Assembly (NCBI GenBank): GCA_040507985.1
Contig: JBEVNR010000023.1
Coordinates: 23,187-87,186, forward strand
DNA: 64,000 nucleotides
DNA from: JBEVNR01 sp040507985
GTDB lineage: Bacteria; Pseudomonadota; Alphaproteobacteria; Rickettsiales; UBA6187
Reading direction: 5' to 3'
Shown here: positions 1 through 8,350 of the stretch, piece by piece
How the letters are laid out: each line of letters starts with the position of its first letter
Numbering within the stretch: position 1 is the first letter of the stretch
The notes under the pieces: generated by a model
The model's database searches: none
Told to the model about the DNA's origin: nothing
Seen by the model: only the letters and a program-made list of their open reading frames with translations
Position numbers and translations under genes: made by a program

Positions 1-453
1 CACGACGAAACATTGAAATAAACATGAGGCAGCAGCACGCATTTCATCGGAGATCGTTTTTTTCGCAATCAAAAGAACATATTGTAGGATAAAATGCAAT
101 ATTAAGTTGCAGACAAGGCACAGAAAAGTTTGCGGAAATTCAAAATATTCCGCTTTTTTCCATTTCGCGTGCGCGGCGTAAGATTGGCGGGCATAATCGA
201 GAACGTTTTCGTTCGCATTCGCGTTATACCCCGTAATTTCCTTACTATCATTGCACCAAAAGGGCGCGGTATCGCTTGGGACGGATTTTAGCGCGGCACA
301 TAGGGAAGCGTCGGACTCTTTCATGTTTCCTATATGCCAGGAAGAAAATCCGGAAAGAAAGATAAGCGTCAATATTACGGCAAAAGTCATGCATACCACC
401 AATTTGGTGGTGCGAGATATTTCCGCGCGTGGATCATAGCGACGAGCGTTCAT
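1..453 (-). CDS. Hypothetical membrane protein, 3' end beyond window edge
   Basis: An open frame runs without a stop from an ATG at 453 to the left edge, giving at least 151 residues. Two hydrophobic segments are visible: residues about 18-40 (LVVCMTFAVILTLIFLSGF) and about 118-138, with a polar stretch between them that is probably outside the membrane. I do not recognise the family. It is the last visible gene in a run of minus-strand genes after the glycosyltransferase, separated by 148 bases, so it may have its own promoter. No good ribosome binding site is seen before the ATG. The absence of stops over 151 codons and the coherent hydrophobic pattern support a real gene; function is unknown. 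Confidence 0.6.
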   Translation of the reverse strand, partial: MNARRYDPRAEISRTTKLVVCMTFAVILTLIFLSGFSSWHIGNMKESDASLCAALKSVPSDTAPFWCNDSKEITGYNANANENVLDYARQSYAAHAKWKKAEYFEFPQTFLCLVCNLILHFILQYVLLIAKKTISDEMRAAASCLFQCFVV

Positions 454-601
454 CGTGATGATTTCTATTGACCGGCAATAAAAATCAACAACTATCGGCA
501 ACACGTGAGGCAATTGATGCTGAGAAGCGGTAAGAGATAAGTCTGTATGAACGATTCAAACGGTTAAGTAAATATAATACTATACCTAAAAACTTAAAAA
601 A

Positions 602-1552
602 TCAACGACGCCGAACGTTGTTATCGTTTTTTAGGGCATAGGACGTCCTGCCGCCGCCCGGCGCGTAATAGGTGCGTAGGAGCATTTCCGCCACGAATCC
701 CGTCGTAATAAATTGAACGCCGGCGACGAGGAACAATATTCCCACGAAAAATAACGGCCTGCCGCCCACGCTCTCGCCGGAAATTTTCAGCGCCAGCAAA
801 TAAGATTCAACCAATCCGCCGACGAGCGTCAATCCGACGCCTATCGTGCCGAACAAATGCATCGGGCGGCGCATGAAGCGCATGAAAAACACGATAAGCA
901 AGATATCGCTGACGACCCGCGTCGTGCGGCCCAATCCGTATTTGGTTTTTCCGTGAAGGCGAGGATGGTGCCGCACCGGAACTTCCTTAATGCGGTTGCC
1001 GTCGAGATGCGCCAGCACCGCGATGAATCGGTGCATGTCGCCGTGCAGTTCCAGCCGTTTCAGCGCCTCCGCCTTAAACAGCTTTAGCGAGCATCCTTGG
1101 TCACTGATTTTCAGGCCCGTGAGCGCGCGAATCAAGAAATTGGCGATGCGGCTGGGCAGCTTTCGACGGAAGAAATTATCTTTTCTGCGCGCGCGACTGC
1201 CGATGACGACGTCGGCCTCGCCGCCTTCGACGCTGCGCAGCATCTCGGGAATGTCCGTCGGATCGTTCTGCAGGTCGCCATCCATCAGCGCGATATATTC
1301 CCCGTGCGCCGCGTCAATTCCGGCTTTGGTGGCGGCGGTTTGGCCGTAATTGCGCGCCAGTTCCACGATGCGCACGCGCGGGGTTGCCGCCTCCATTAGG
1401 CGAAGGACGGTGGAATCGCGCGAGCCGTCGTCGACGATCACCGCCTCATAATCTATGTCTTTCAACGCCGCGTCCAGCGCCGCGATCAACCCGGCGGCGT
1501 TTTCCTCTTCGTTATGCATGGGAATGACGACGGAAAGAAGCGGGAAATCCAT
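602..1552 (-). CDS. Polyprenyl-phosphate glycosyltransferase, family 2 (DPM1/ArnC/GtrB-like)
   Basis: A 316-residue protein with an N-terminal GT-A fold of glycosyltransferase family 2: SVVIPMHNEEE at residues 7-17, VDDGSRDST around 40-48 for nucleotide binding, and the metal-binding DGD at 91-93. The C-terminal third holds two membrane segments (about 232-255 and 268-290), as in DPM1/GtrB/ArnC enzymes that move a sugar from a nucleotide donor to dolichyl- or undecaprenyl-phosphate on the cytoplasmic face. The sugar cannot be told from the sequence. It starts 7 bases after the pssA stop, so the two are very likely cotranscribed, which fits a shared role in envelope lipid or glycan synthesis. 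Confidence 0.88.
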   Translation of the reverse strand: MDFPLLSVVIPMHNEEENAAGLIAALDAALKDIDYEAVIVDDGSRDSTVLRLMEAATPRVRIVELARNYGQTAATKAGIDAAHGEYIALMDGDLQNDPTDIPEMLRSVEGGEADVVIGSRARRKDNFFRRKLPSRIANFLIRALTGLKISDQGCSLKLFKAEALKRLELHGDMHRFIAVLAHLDGNRIKEVPVRHHPRLHGKTKYGLGRTTRVVSDILLIVFFMRFMRRPMHLFGTIGVGLTLVGGLVESYLLALKISGESVGGRPLFFVGILFLVAGVQFITTGFVAEMLLRTYYAPGGGRTSYALKNDNNVRRR

Positions 1553-1559
1553 AACGACG

Positions 1560-2372
1560 TCATTCCTTTTCCGCGCTCGCCGCCATCAGCGACATGACGG
1601 GGATGGTGAGCAGGTAACAGGCGCCGACGATGGGAAACCCTATCCACGGTTCAAGAATGAGCGCAATCATGGCCACGCTAAACAACGCCATGACGATGGA
1701 GACGTATCGGCGGGGAATGTTTAATCCCTTAAGGGAGACGGTCGGTAAATTGCTCACCATCATCACGGCGATTAAAAACATGTATAAGGTCATTTGCCAG
1801 CCGTTAAACACGTAATATACCTTATGAAAACGGTCTTCCTGAAAAAACACCGTCATCAGCGGCGCAAGGCACAGCAAACCCGCCGCCGGGGAAGGCATGC
1901 CCTCGAAATGGTTCACCTTAATGCGCGCTTCGTCCATCGGCCCGGCGTCGCATTTTTTATCGGCGGAGGAAACGTTAAACCGCGCCAGACGTATGGCTCC
2001 GCAAATAATGAAGAAAATCGCCACTCCCCAGCCGACGCCCTTAATCGAGTGCGTGAGCCATACGTAGCTGATAAAGGCGGGAGCCACGGCAAAGTTGAGG
2101 AAGTCGCTTAAGCTATCAAGTTCCGCCCCGAATTTGCTGGAGGCGTTTAAAATGCGGGCGACCCGTCCGTCTATGCCGTCGATGAAGGCGGCGAAGATAA
2201 TGCAGGCCACCGCTTCCTTCCAGCGGTCGTGTACCGCAAACTTTAACGAAAAAAGCCCGAAGCACAGCCCTAAAATGGTGATGAGGCTCGGAACGAGCGC
2301 AGTGACGGGAAGCCGCGCGGACGGTTTGCCGGAAGCAAGAGGCTCCGTTGAGATAGGCTCCGAATCCGCCAT
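1560..2372 (-). CDS. pssA: CDP-diacylglycerol-serine O-phosphatidyltransferase
   Basis: Makes phosphatidylserine from CDP-diacylglycerol and serine, the first step to phosphatidylethanolamine. The CDP-alcohol phosphotransferase signature D-G-x2-A-R-x8-G-x3-D-x3-D is complete (starting DGRVARI and ending LDSLSD), and several hydrophobic segments follow. About 270 residues from the ATG at 2372 (MADSEPIS), chosen because GGGGACA precedes it; a longer frame from 2435 adds 21 residues without family support. It lies downstream of leuA and a small lipoprotein and directly upstream of a glycosyltransferase; pssA next to leuA is a common arrangement in alphaproteobacteria. Likely an integral inner-membrane enzyme of the PssA type II family. 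Confidence 0.92.
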   Translation of the reverse strand: MADSEPISTEPLASGKPSARLPVTALVPSLITILGLCFGLFSLKFAVHDRWKEAVACIIFAAFIDGIDGRVARILNASSKFGAELDSLSDFLNFAVAPAFISYVWLTHSIKGVGWGVAIFFIICGAIRLARFNVSSADKKCDAGPMDEARIKVNHFEGMPSPAAGLLCLAPLMTVFFQEDRFHKVYYVFNGWQMTLYMFLIAVMMVSNLPTVSLKGLNIPRRYVSIVMALFSVAMIALILEPWIGFPIVGACYLLTIPVMSLMAASAEKE

Positions 2373-2480
2373 GGCATGTCCCCAAATCACTTTACGAAAG
2401 TATGCTAAGTATAAAGGCTTGCGAACCGGAAGCAAGCGCGACGTAGCCTTTAGCGCAAAAAATCGAACGTTAGCGCTGTT

Positions 2481-2813
2481 TTACTCCCAATACACCGGAT
2501 AGGAGTAATCGGAGTCATTATCCGTCGGATAGGAGCGCTGCATCCGCGCCCCGTTCGGCGGGGACGGATAGCGGGGAGGCACGTAATAGGAATCGTTGTC
2601 GCGAATGGCGGGCTGTACGGGAACGTAGTAAAAATCGTTGTCGCGCGGAAGGGCCTCGCCTCCATGTTGCCGATAATGCTTCATAAGGGACGACGACGTG
2701 TAATGCGGTTCACCCGCGACGATCTCGTCGCTACCGCACGCGGCGCCAAGCAATACCGGCGCAAGCAGCGCTACCTTGCCGAAAATGCGCCACAAATTAA
2801 TAATCGTTCTCAT
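2481..2813 (-). CDS. Small putative lipoprotein with DND-Y repeats
   Basis: Starting at the ATG at 2813 this is a 110-residue protein with a lipoprotein signal ending in a lipobox (VLLGAAC), so it should be lipidated and exported. The mature part is short, rich in Pro, Tyr and Asp, and carries three spaced copies of a DND element followed by Tyr residues (RDNDFYYVP, RDNDSYYVP, TDNDSDYSY). I do not recognise the family. It sits between leuA and pssA on the same strand, 108 bases before the pssA start. The longer frame from 2888 would put the signal peptide internally and is rejected. Function unknown. Confidence 0.65.
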   Translation of the reverse strand: MRTIINLWRIFGKVALLAPVLLGAACGSDEIVAGEPHYTSSSLMKHYRQHGGEALPRDNDFYYVPVQPAIRDNDSYYVPPRYPSPPNGARMQRSYPTDNDSDYSYPVYWE

Positions 2814-2959
2814 TTTTATAATGCCATAATTATTACGTTTCATCAACGTCGTCGCGTTTTCTATACCTTTCCTCGTAATAACAATCAAGAGGAAGCCGCA
2901 CTCTTTGTAAGATAATATTTATATTTTCATCAACCACGGGATGAATTTGTGCGGCCACG

Positions 2960-4468
2960 CTATTTTTTGGTTCGCATTCGATTAAAGGCGTCAAGATACG
3001 CCTTGGCGGAAGCGACCAGCGTATCGAAATGGCGTCCATGGCCGGTAAAGGTTTTGCGTTCGCACGAAAGCCGTACCGTGACTTCAGCTTGGGCGTCCGT
3101 TCCGGCGGTGACGGCATGGACTTGGTATAACTCCAGTCTGGCCTCGTGCGGGACGATCGCGCGTATCGCGTTGAACACCGCGTCCACCGGGCCGTTTCCG
3201 GAACGCGACGCCGACTTCTCTTGGCCGCCTTCCGACAGGCGCAAATCCGCCTCCGACGCCTTCGATCCGCAGCGCACCGCCAGATCGACGAATTCGACGC
3301 CGCTTGCGCCTTCGTGCGTTAAGGCGTCGTTGACGAGCGCGATCACGTCTTCGTCGTAGACGACTTTCTTATTGTCCGCCATGGACTTAAATTTCGCGAA
3401 CAAATCGTCGATTTTTTCGTCTTCGACGACGAATCCCAGCGCCTCCATTTTGTTGCGGAAGGCATGGCGGCCGGAATGCTTGCCGAGCGCCAACGTCGAT
3501 TCCTCGATGCCGACCGACGCCGGCGTCATGATTTCGTACGTGCCGCGATGCTTCAGCATGCCGTCCTGATGAATGCCGGATTCGTGCGCGAACGCGTTGG
3601 CGCCGACGATCGCCTTGTTTTTTTGCACCGCAAACCCGGTGACGGTCGACACCAGACGGGACAGGCGCATGATATGCGTCGCATCGACGCCGGTATTAAA
3701 CGGCAACGCGTCTCCGCGCACCTTCATCGCCATCACGATTTCTTCGAGCGCGGCGTTGCCGGCCCGTTCGCCCAACCCGTTCACGGCGCATTCGACCTGC
3801 CGCGCGCCGCCCAGCACGCCGGCCAACGAGTTAGAGACGGCCAATCCCAAATCGTTATGGCAATGGGTGGAAAACACCGCCTTATGGGCGTTCGGCACGC
3901 GCGCGATCAACGAGGCAACAAGCGCCCGATATTCCTCCGGAACGGCATACCCGACGGTATCGGGAATGTTGACCGTGGTCGCTCCGGCGCGGATGGCCGC
4001 TTCGACGGCGCGACATAAAAAATCGGGATCGGAGCGCGTGGCGTCCTCCGCCGACCATTCCACGTCGCCCGCCAGGCGGCGCGCGTACGCGACGGACGCC
4101 GAAACGCGCGCCAACACGTCTTCCGGCTCCATGCGCAACTTATATTTCATGTGCAACGCGCTGGTGGCGATAAAAATGTGGATGCGCTTCTTGTGCGCCG
4201 GCGCGATCGCCTGCGCGGCGGCGTCGATATCGGCTTCCACGGAACGCGCCAGCGAGCATACCGTGGCCCTTTTTATTTTTTTGGCGATGGCGGAAACGGC
4301 GGCGAAATCCCCTTCCGACGCCCGCGCGAACCCGGCTTCGATCACGTCGACGCCCATGCGGTCGAGCGTTTCGGCGATGGCGAGTTTCTCCGCGCCCGTC
4401 ATGGTCGCGCCCGGCGATTGTTCGCCGTCGCGCAAGGTGGTGTCGAATATTATCACTCGGTCCGTCAT
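2960..4468 (-). CDS. leuA: 2-isopropylmalate synthase
   Basis: Condenses acetyl-CoA with 2-oxoisovalerate, the committed step of leucine synthesis. The HMGL-like barrel begins with FDTTLRDGEQSPGATM, and the metal-binding HCHNDLGLA and the SGRHAF segment are present. A C-terminal LeuA regulatory domain follows, so leucine feedback is likely. About 502 residues from the ATG at 4468 (MTDRVIIFD), which has GGAAGCGGG upstream; an in-frame ATG at 4492 adds eight residues. The length fits the bacterial LeuA1 class. It is divergent from the lipoprotein gene at 4721 and is the first gene of the minus-strand run toward pssA. Confidence 0.97.
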   Translation of the reverse strand: MTDRVIIFDTTLRDGEQSPGATMTGAEKLAIAETLDRMGVDVIEAGFARASEGDFAAVSAIAKKIKRATVCSLARSVEADIDAAAQAIAPAHKKRIHIFIATSALHMKYKLRMEPEDVLARVSASVAYARRLAGDVEWSAEDATRSDPDFLCRAVEAAIRAGATTVNIPDTVGYAVPEEYRALVASLIARVPNAHKAVFSTHCHNDLGLAVSNSLAGVLGGARQVECAVNGLGERAGNAALEEIVMAMKVRGDALPFNTGVDATHIMRLSRLVSTVTGFAVQKNKAIVGANAFAHESGIHQDGMLKHRGTYEIMTPASVGIEESTLALGKHSGRHAFRNKMEALGFVVEDEKIDDLFAKFKSMADNKKVVYDEDVIALVNDALTHEGASGVEFVDLAVRCGSKASEADLRLSEGGQEKSASRSGNGPVDAVFNAIRAIVPHEARLELYQVHAVTAGTDAQAEVTVRLSCERKTFTGHGRHFDTLVASAKAYLDAFNRMRTKK

Positions 4469-4720
4469 GACGCCCGCTTCCATAAGAAACATGATTGCCG
4501 GATGGCTTTGCTCTATGCGAGCGAACGATTATGCCGCACTTGCGAAATGACGTCCACCTAAAAATAACGCTTCATTGCGAATTATTGCTTGGAGGCCGTA
4601 ATTCGCGACAGACTGCGATTAACGCGCATTTTATAGTAACCGCCACGGTATCTCCTTGCGGGATGATGACGCTTAAGGTATGTTTTTCTTTCACGAATAT
4701 ATACCCATAGAGGACGTTCC

Positions 4721-5737
4721 ATGAAAGCCGCCCTAGCCGCCATTGCCGCCGCATCCGTCATATGCGCCTCATGCGCCCCCATCGCGAAGAAGGGAAGCGA
4801 ACGCACGAAAATCGAACGCTCCGCGATTCGGTTCGACGAAGCGGCGGCCCACGCGTACGACGCGCACGACGCCATATTGCGTCGCGTGGCCGAGGCGGAC
4901 GTCGCCCGTTATCGCGCAAAACTGGCCGAAAACCGCATTACGCTGAGCGTCGCTCCCGGGTGCGCCGAAACCCTCGCGACGAATCAAGAAGAAATGGCGA
5001 CGCATTGCCTAAGCGTCCCGGCCGGCGTAAAGGCTCCGCTTTTTATGTCCACTCCCACGAAAAACCTTAAGGCGTTGGGCGACGCGTTAAAGGAATATGC
5101 CGACGCCCTTGCCGCGCTCGCCGAAGCGAACGGACCGGACGAAGAAGCGGTCGCCCTGAATCGCGCGGCCGACGCGCTTGCCCAATTTGCCGACTCGGCC
5201 GGACGCATGGATAAATTTCCCGCCTCCGGCGCCGAACGCATCGTCGCCGCCTCCAAAGCGGTGCGGGCGATCGGGCGCAACCGCATGGAATATCGCCGCG
5301 ATCTGGCGTTAGCCAAGGCGATTAAGAAGTCTAACAAGGCGGTGGAAGACGCGGCCCTGCTCATGGGCCAAACCTACGATTGGGCGTCAACGTCCGCCTT
5401 TGCGCGCGGAGAGCGGCTCGTCGTCAACGACGCGCAGCGACGCGTGAACGACGTGATACGCCGTCGCGGCTCCACCAAGCAAGAAATACGCGAGGCGGAA
5501 AAAGCGGTAGAGGACGCCAAGCGCTCTTACGGCAATTTCTACGACGCTGCCTCGAAACAACGTAAGGTTTTTGAAAAAGTCGCCGACGCCCATAACGTCT
5601 TGGCTGAATTGGCCGATCACGAAAAAGCGCATCCGGGGGAAGACAGCGCGCTCTACGCGGAATTTAACGAAGCGATTCACGAGCTGAACGAAGCCGCCGC
5701 CGACGTGACGGGCGCGCTTGAAAAGAAGGGCAAGTAA
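4721..5737 (+). CDS. Putative helical lipoprotein, unknown function
   Basis: A 338-residue protein with an N-terminal export signal (MKAALAAIAAASVICASC) whose end resembles a lipobox with Cys at residue 18. The remainder is rich in Ala, Glu, Lys and Asp and looks almost entirely helical, with likely coiled-coil stretches in about residues 235-290 and near the C-terminus. There is no catalytic motif that I recognise. A second Cys pair (Cys about 87 and 100) could form a disulphide. The gene is monocistronic: it diverges from leuA and meets the LD-carboxypeptidase gene head to tail on the opposite strand 8 bases after its stop. It may be a periplasmic structural or binding protein; this is a guess. 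Confidence 0.7.
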   Translation: MKAALAAIAAASVICASCAPIAKKGSERTKIERSAIRFDEAAAHAYDAHDAILRRVAEADVARYRAKLAENRITLSVAPGCAETLATNQEEMATHCLSVPAGVKAPLFMSTPTKNLKALGDALKEYADALAALAEANGPDEEAVALNRAADALAQFADSAGRMDKFPASGAERIVAASKAVRAIGRNRMEYRRDLALAKAIKKSNKAVEDAALLMGQTYDWASTSAFARGERLVVNDAQRRVNDVIRRRGSTKQEIREAEKAVEDAKRSYGNFYDAASKQRKVFEKVADAHNVLAELADHEKAHPGEDSALYAEFNEAIHELNEAAADVTGALEKKGK

Positions 5738-5745
5738 GAGCTGAA

Positions 5746-6696
5746 TCAGGAAGCGTTCCTAACCTCTACGGATAACGCGTACCCTCCCTCCCCTTTCCTT
5801 TGCATAATCGCGTCGCAATGCAGGAGGCACGGCACGTTACGCTTGCCGTGGCCGATATTCTTACCATAAAACGCGGGAACGGAGATTTCCTTCGCGCGTT
5901 CCGTAAGAAAGGATAACACGTCGTTTTGGCTGACGCCGGCGGCGCTTGCGTCGCTTCTTGCGTTAAAATCTCCGAAAAGCACGCCCCGGACGTTCGAGAA
6001 CGTCCGGCTATAAAAAATATGCAACCACATGCGGTGGACGGCGTACAATTCTTCGTCTACGTCTTCGCATAACAACCATCCCGGCGCGGGGGCGATTTCG
6101 TAGGGCGTGCCGAGGGAAGAATGCGCCAACGTCATGTTTCCCCCAAAGACGGGCGTCGGAGCAAACGCCTTTTTTTTCGCGGCGTCGTTCAGGGGAACCC
6201 ATCCGTCGACGCACGTCGATAAAACGGCGTCGCCTTGCATGACGGATCGCATGACGTCAACGCACAAATCCGCGCCTTCGACGACGCGCCCGGCGCCGCT
6301 TAATTCCTTTAATGTTTGGGCGTGAAGGCATATGACGTTCGGGAAACGCGCCAAATAGGCGAAAAGGGCCGTCGCGTCGCTATATCCCGCGAAGATCGTC
6401 GGCGGAGAGGCGCGCACGGCGTCTTCCCGCGCGGCAAGATGGGGCAGCAATCGGCTTGTGCCGAAGCCCCCGCGCGTCGCCCATATGAGCGGCACGTCCG
6501 GATCGCTTAAAGCGTCGACGAACGCCGTCGCGCTCTCCTCTCCGGATTGCGCATGGGTTTGGCCGCCGACGTCGTTAGAGACGACCCCTACGTCGCGAGG
6601 AGCGTATCCCGTCGCACGGACAAAACTGCGAATCATTTCCGCCTCTGCGTGGGTAGGCGAAAAGGAAGGAGAAAAAATGCCGACGCTATGGGCCAT
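5746..6696 (-). CDS. LD-carboxypeptidase (peptidase family S66)
   Basis: A 316-residue homologue of LdcA, which removes the terminal D-Ala from murein tetrapeptides during peptidoglycan recycling. The sequence begins with MAHSVGIFSPSF as in S66 proteins, has the WATRGGFGTSRLLP segment, the nucleophile Ser in AGYSDAT, and the likely Glu (LLCEDVDEE) and His (IGHGKRN) of the triad. The ATG at 6696 is chosen because the frame upstream overlaps vsr and lacks family character. It is the last gene of the greA - GNAT - lolA - vsr run, 35 bases after the vsr stop. In this family the enzyme is cytoplasmic, and no signal peptide is seen. Confidence 0.9.
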   Translation of the reverse strand: MAHSVGIFSPSFSPTHAEAEMIRSFVRATGYAPRDVGVVSNDVGGQTHAQSGEESATAFVDALSDPDVPLIWATRGGFGTSRLLPHLAAREDAVRASPPTIFAGYSDATALFAYLARFPNVICLHAQTLKELSGAGRVVEGADLCVDVMRSVMQGDAVLSTCVDGWVPLNDAAKKKAFAPTPVFGGNMTLAHSSLGTPYEIAPAPGWLLCEDVDEELYAVHRMWLHIFYSRTFSNVRGVLFGDFNARSDASAAGVSQNDVLSFLTERAKEISVPAFYGKNIGHGKRNVPCLLHCDAIMQRKGEGGYALSVEVRNAS

Positions 6697-6731
6697 ATGT
6701 TTTTCCGCTGAACGCAGTTTATGAGAAGGAT

Positions 6732-7205
6732 CTAAGGCAACTCCGCACACATAACGGAGGAATCGTGCAAAAAAGCCGCCATCTCTTGCAGCAAGGCCCC
6801 TTCCGACAGGCGCCCCTTCCCCGTGAGGGCACATTCCCACACATAGAGCACGCGCACGCCGCACTCGTGCAACTCGCAGCGCACTCGGGCGTCCCTTTGT
6901 ACGTTTCTCCGGATTTTTTCTTGCCAATATAAAGCGTTGCGCTTAGGCAGGCGCGAGCCTTTAGGGCAATCGTGATGGTGCCAAAAACATCCGTGTACGA
7001 AGATAACGGCGTCATACGCACGAAACCATATGTCGGGAGAGCCGGGAAGCGTTCCGGCGTGGATCCGATAACGATAGCCGGCCCGAAAGAGCACACGCCG
7101 CACGCGTCTTTCGGGCGCGGTATTTTTATTTTTCACCGCCGCCATCATGCGACTTCGCGCGGCGTCCGGCGACAATAGCGGCAATTGTTGGCGTGGCGGC
7201 GCCAT
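6732..7205 (-). CDS. vsr: Very short patch repair endonuclease (Vsr)
   Basis: A 157-residue Vsr endonuclease, which nicks beside T:G mismatches made when 5-methylcytosine deaminates. Conserved features: SRMMAAVKNKNTAPE near the N-terminus, the catalytic Asp in GSPDIWF (residue 58), and VHGCFWHHHDC carrying His 71 and His 76, followed by N..YW..K...N..RD and VLYVWEC, which also hold zinc ligands. Its ATG shares one base with the lolA stop (TAATG), implying translational coupling. Vsr normally accompanies a cytosine-5 methyltransferase such as Dcm, but none is present in this window; it is instead embedded in a housekeeping operon. Confidence 0.95.
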   Translation of the reverse strand: MAPPRQQLPLLSPDAARSRMMAAVKNKNTAPERRVRRVLFRAGYRYRIHAGTLPGSPDIWFRAYDAVIFVHGCFWHHHDCPKGSRLPKRNALYWQEKIRRNVQRDARVRCELHECGVRVLYVWECALTGKGRLSEGALLQEMAAFLHDSSVMCAELP

Positions 7206-7852
7206 TATCGTTTTTGCGGCCTGCTTCGACCTTCCGGAACGTAAAATAAATTTCTATCGAACGAAAGATTTTTTTCCATATCCGAAAAAACGATCTCTAC
7301 CCGCCGGCCGGTGGGATCTCGCTGAGAGAATCCCGTGAGAGCCACGTCCGATTTAGAAAAATGTAGGGTAATTTCTCCGTCCTCGCGGCGGTTTTTTTGC
7401 GCGAACGATAAAAAATACGCACCTTCGCCTTCCTTATAGTCGGTCAACAGCACATCGGAAGAAGCGTCGAAAAGATTCTTCGCCGGCAGGGCGAGCAACC
7501 CGGCCAACTTGCTTTCGATCGGCACGTTTCGCACTTCGTCCAGCTCGCGGTCGACGATCGCCATCACTTTGCCGTTCACGATAATAAGCAAGTGCGAAGG
7601 GGGGGCATACTCCCAACGGATTTTAGACGGGCGTTCCATATAAAATTCGCCGGAGGAAGGGACGCCGCCCTCGTCCGTTTGCGAAAAATTGGCGTGCAGC
7701 GACTCTATGCCGTCTAAATAGCGAATGATTTCCGTCTTGACGGAAGAAGGAACGGCGACGTTCCGCGCGTTCGCCGCCGCATTACCCCCCGACGCAACGC
7801 AAAACGCTGCGACGAAAAAAAAAGCGGATAAAAAAAGACGGCAAGCGCGCAT
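7205..7852 (-). CDS. lolA: Outer-membrane lipoprotein carrier protein LolA
   Basis: A periplasmic chaperone that carries lipoproteins from the inner membrane LolCDE to the outer membrane. The 215-residue product has a signal peptide (MRACRLFLSAFFFVAAFCVA), then the LolA fold: SLHANFSQTD, GEFYMERPSKIRWEY, and the hydrophobic strands with PAKNLFDASSDV. The start at 7852 is chosen because its ATG overlaps the acetyltransferase stop by one base (TAATG), and the signal peptide begins there; an upstream frame lies inside that gene. It is translationally coupled at both ends, to the GNAT gene and to vsr. In alphaproteobacteria lolA is usually found beside ftsK, which is not the case here. Confidence 0.9.
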   Translation of the reverse strand: MRACRLFLSAFFFVAAFCVASGGNAAANARNVAVPSSVKTEIIRYLDGIESLHANFSQTDEGGVPSSGEFYMERPSKIRWEYAPPSHLLIIVNGKVMAIVDRELDEVRNVPIESKLAGLLALPAKNLFDASSDVLLTDYKEGEGAYFLSFAQKNRREDGEITLHFSKSDVALTGFSQRDPTGRRVEIVFSDMEKNLSFDRNLFYVPEGRSRPQKR

Positions 7853-8331
7853 TATAAGAACCGATGCATGATATGAACGTCCACTAAACCGGCGGAGGCG
7901 TGGCGATAGGCTTTGGGAACCGTACCTATAATGGCGAACCCCATTTTTTTCCATAACGTCACCGCTTGCGTATTGGTGGAAACGACGAAGTTAAACTGCA
8001 TCGCGTCGTAGCCCATTTTCTTCGCTTCCTCCAGCGCAAACGCACACATGCCCGTCGCAATTCCCCGGCCGCGACACTCAGGCTTCACCATAAATCCGGC
8101 GTTGCATACGTGGCCGCCACGATCCGGCTTATTTTGGCGAATGACGAAACTGCCGGCCACCTTTCCGTCAGCCAGATAACAAAACGCGGCGCCGCTATCG
8201 GTCCACACGCGGCGCACGTCCGCGTCGGCGTAGTTGTCGCCATAGACGAACGAGTCTCCCTTTGCGACCACGATCCTGAAAATCTCGGTCAGCTGAGGAA
8301 AGTATTTTTCCTCAAAAGGAACTATGGACAT
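7852..8331 (-). CDS. GNAT family N-acetyltransferase
   Basis: A 159-residue member of the Gcn5-related acetyltransferases, transferring acetyl from acetyl-CoA to an amine; the substrate is not evident. Motif A with the pyrophosphate loop is clear (VKPECRGRGIATGMC, residues about 88-102), followed by the motif B region with ending LWKKMGFAIIGTVPKAY. The gene begins 19 bases after the greA stop and ends on the lolA ATG with a one-base overlap, so it belongs to the greA operon. The length is normal for a single-domain GNAT protein. Confidence 0.9.
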   Translation of the reverse strand: MSIVPFEEKYFPQLTEIFRIVVAKGDSFVYGDNYADADVRRVWTDSGAAFCYLADGKVAGSFVIRQNKPDRGGHVCNAGFMVKPECRGRGIATGMCAFALEEAKKMGYDAMQFNFVVSTNTQAVTLWKKMGFAIIGTVPKAYRHASAGLVDVHIMHRFL

Positions 8332-8350
8332 GCACGCTCGCTAAGAAAAA

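Noticed and set aside
857..1724. Several frames opposite the glycosyltransferase and pssA
   Set aside because: They are antisense shadows of conserved genes.
6697..6927. Longer start for the LD-carboxypeptidase
   Set aside because: The extra 77 residues overlap vsr and are Arg-rich without family similarity.
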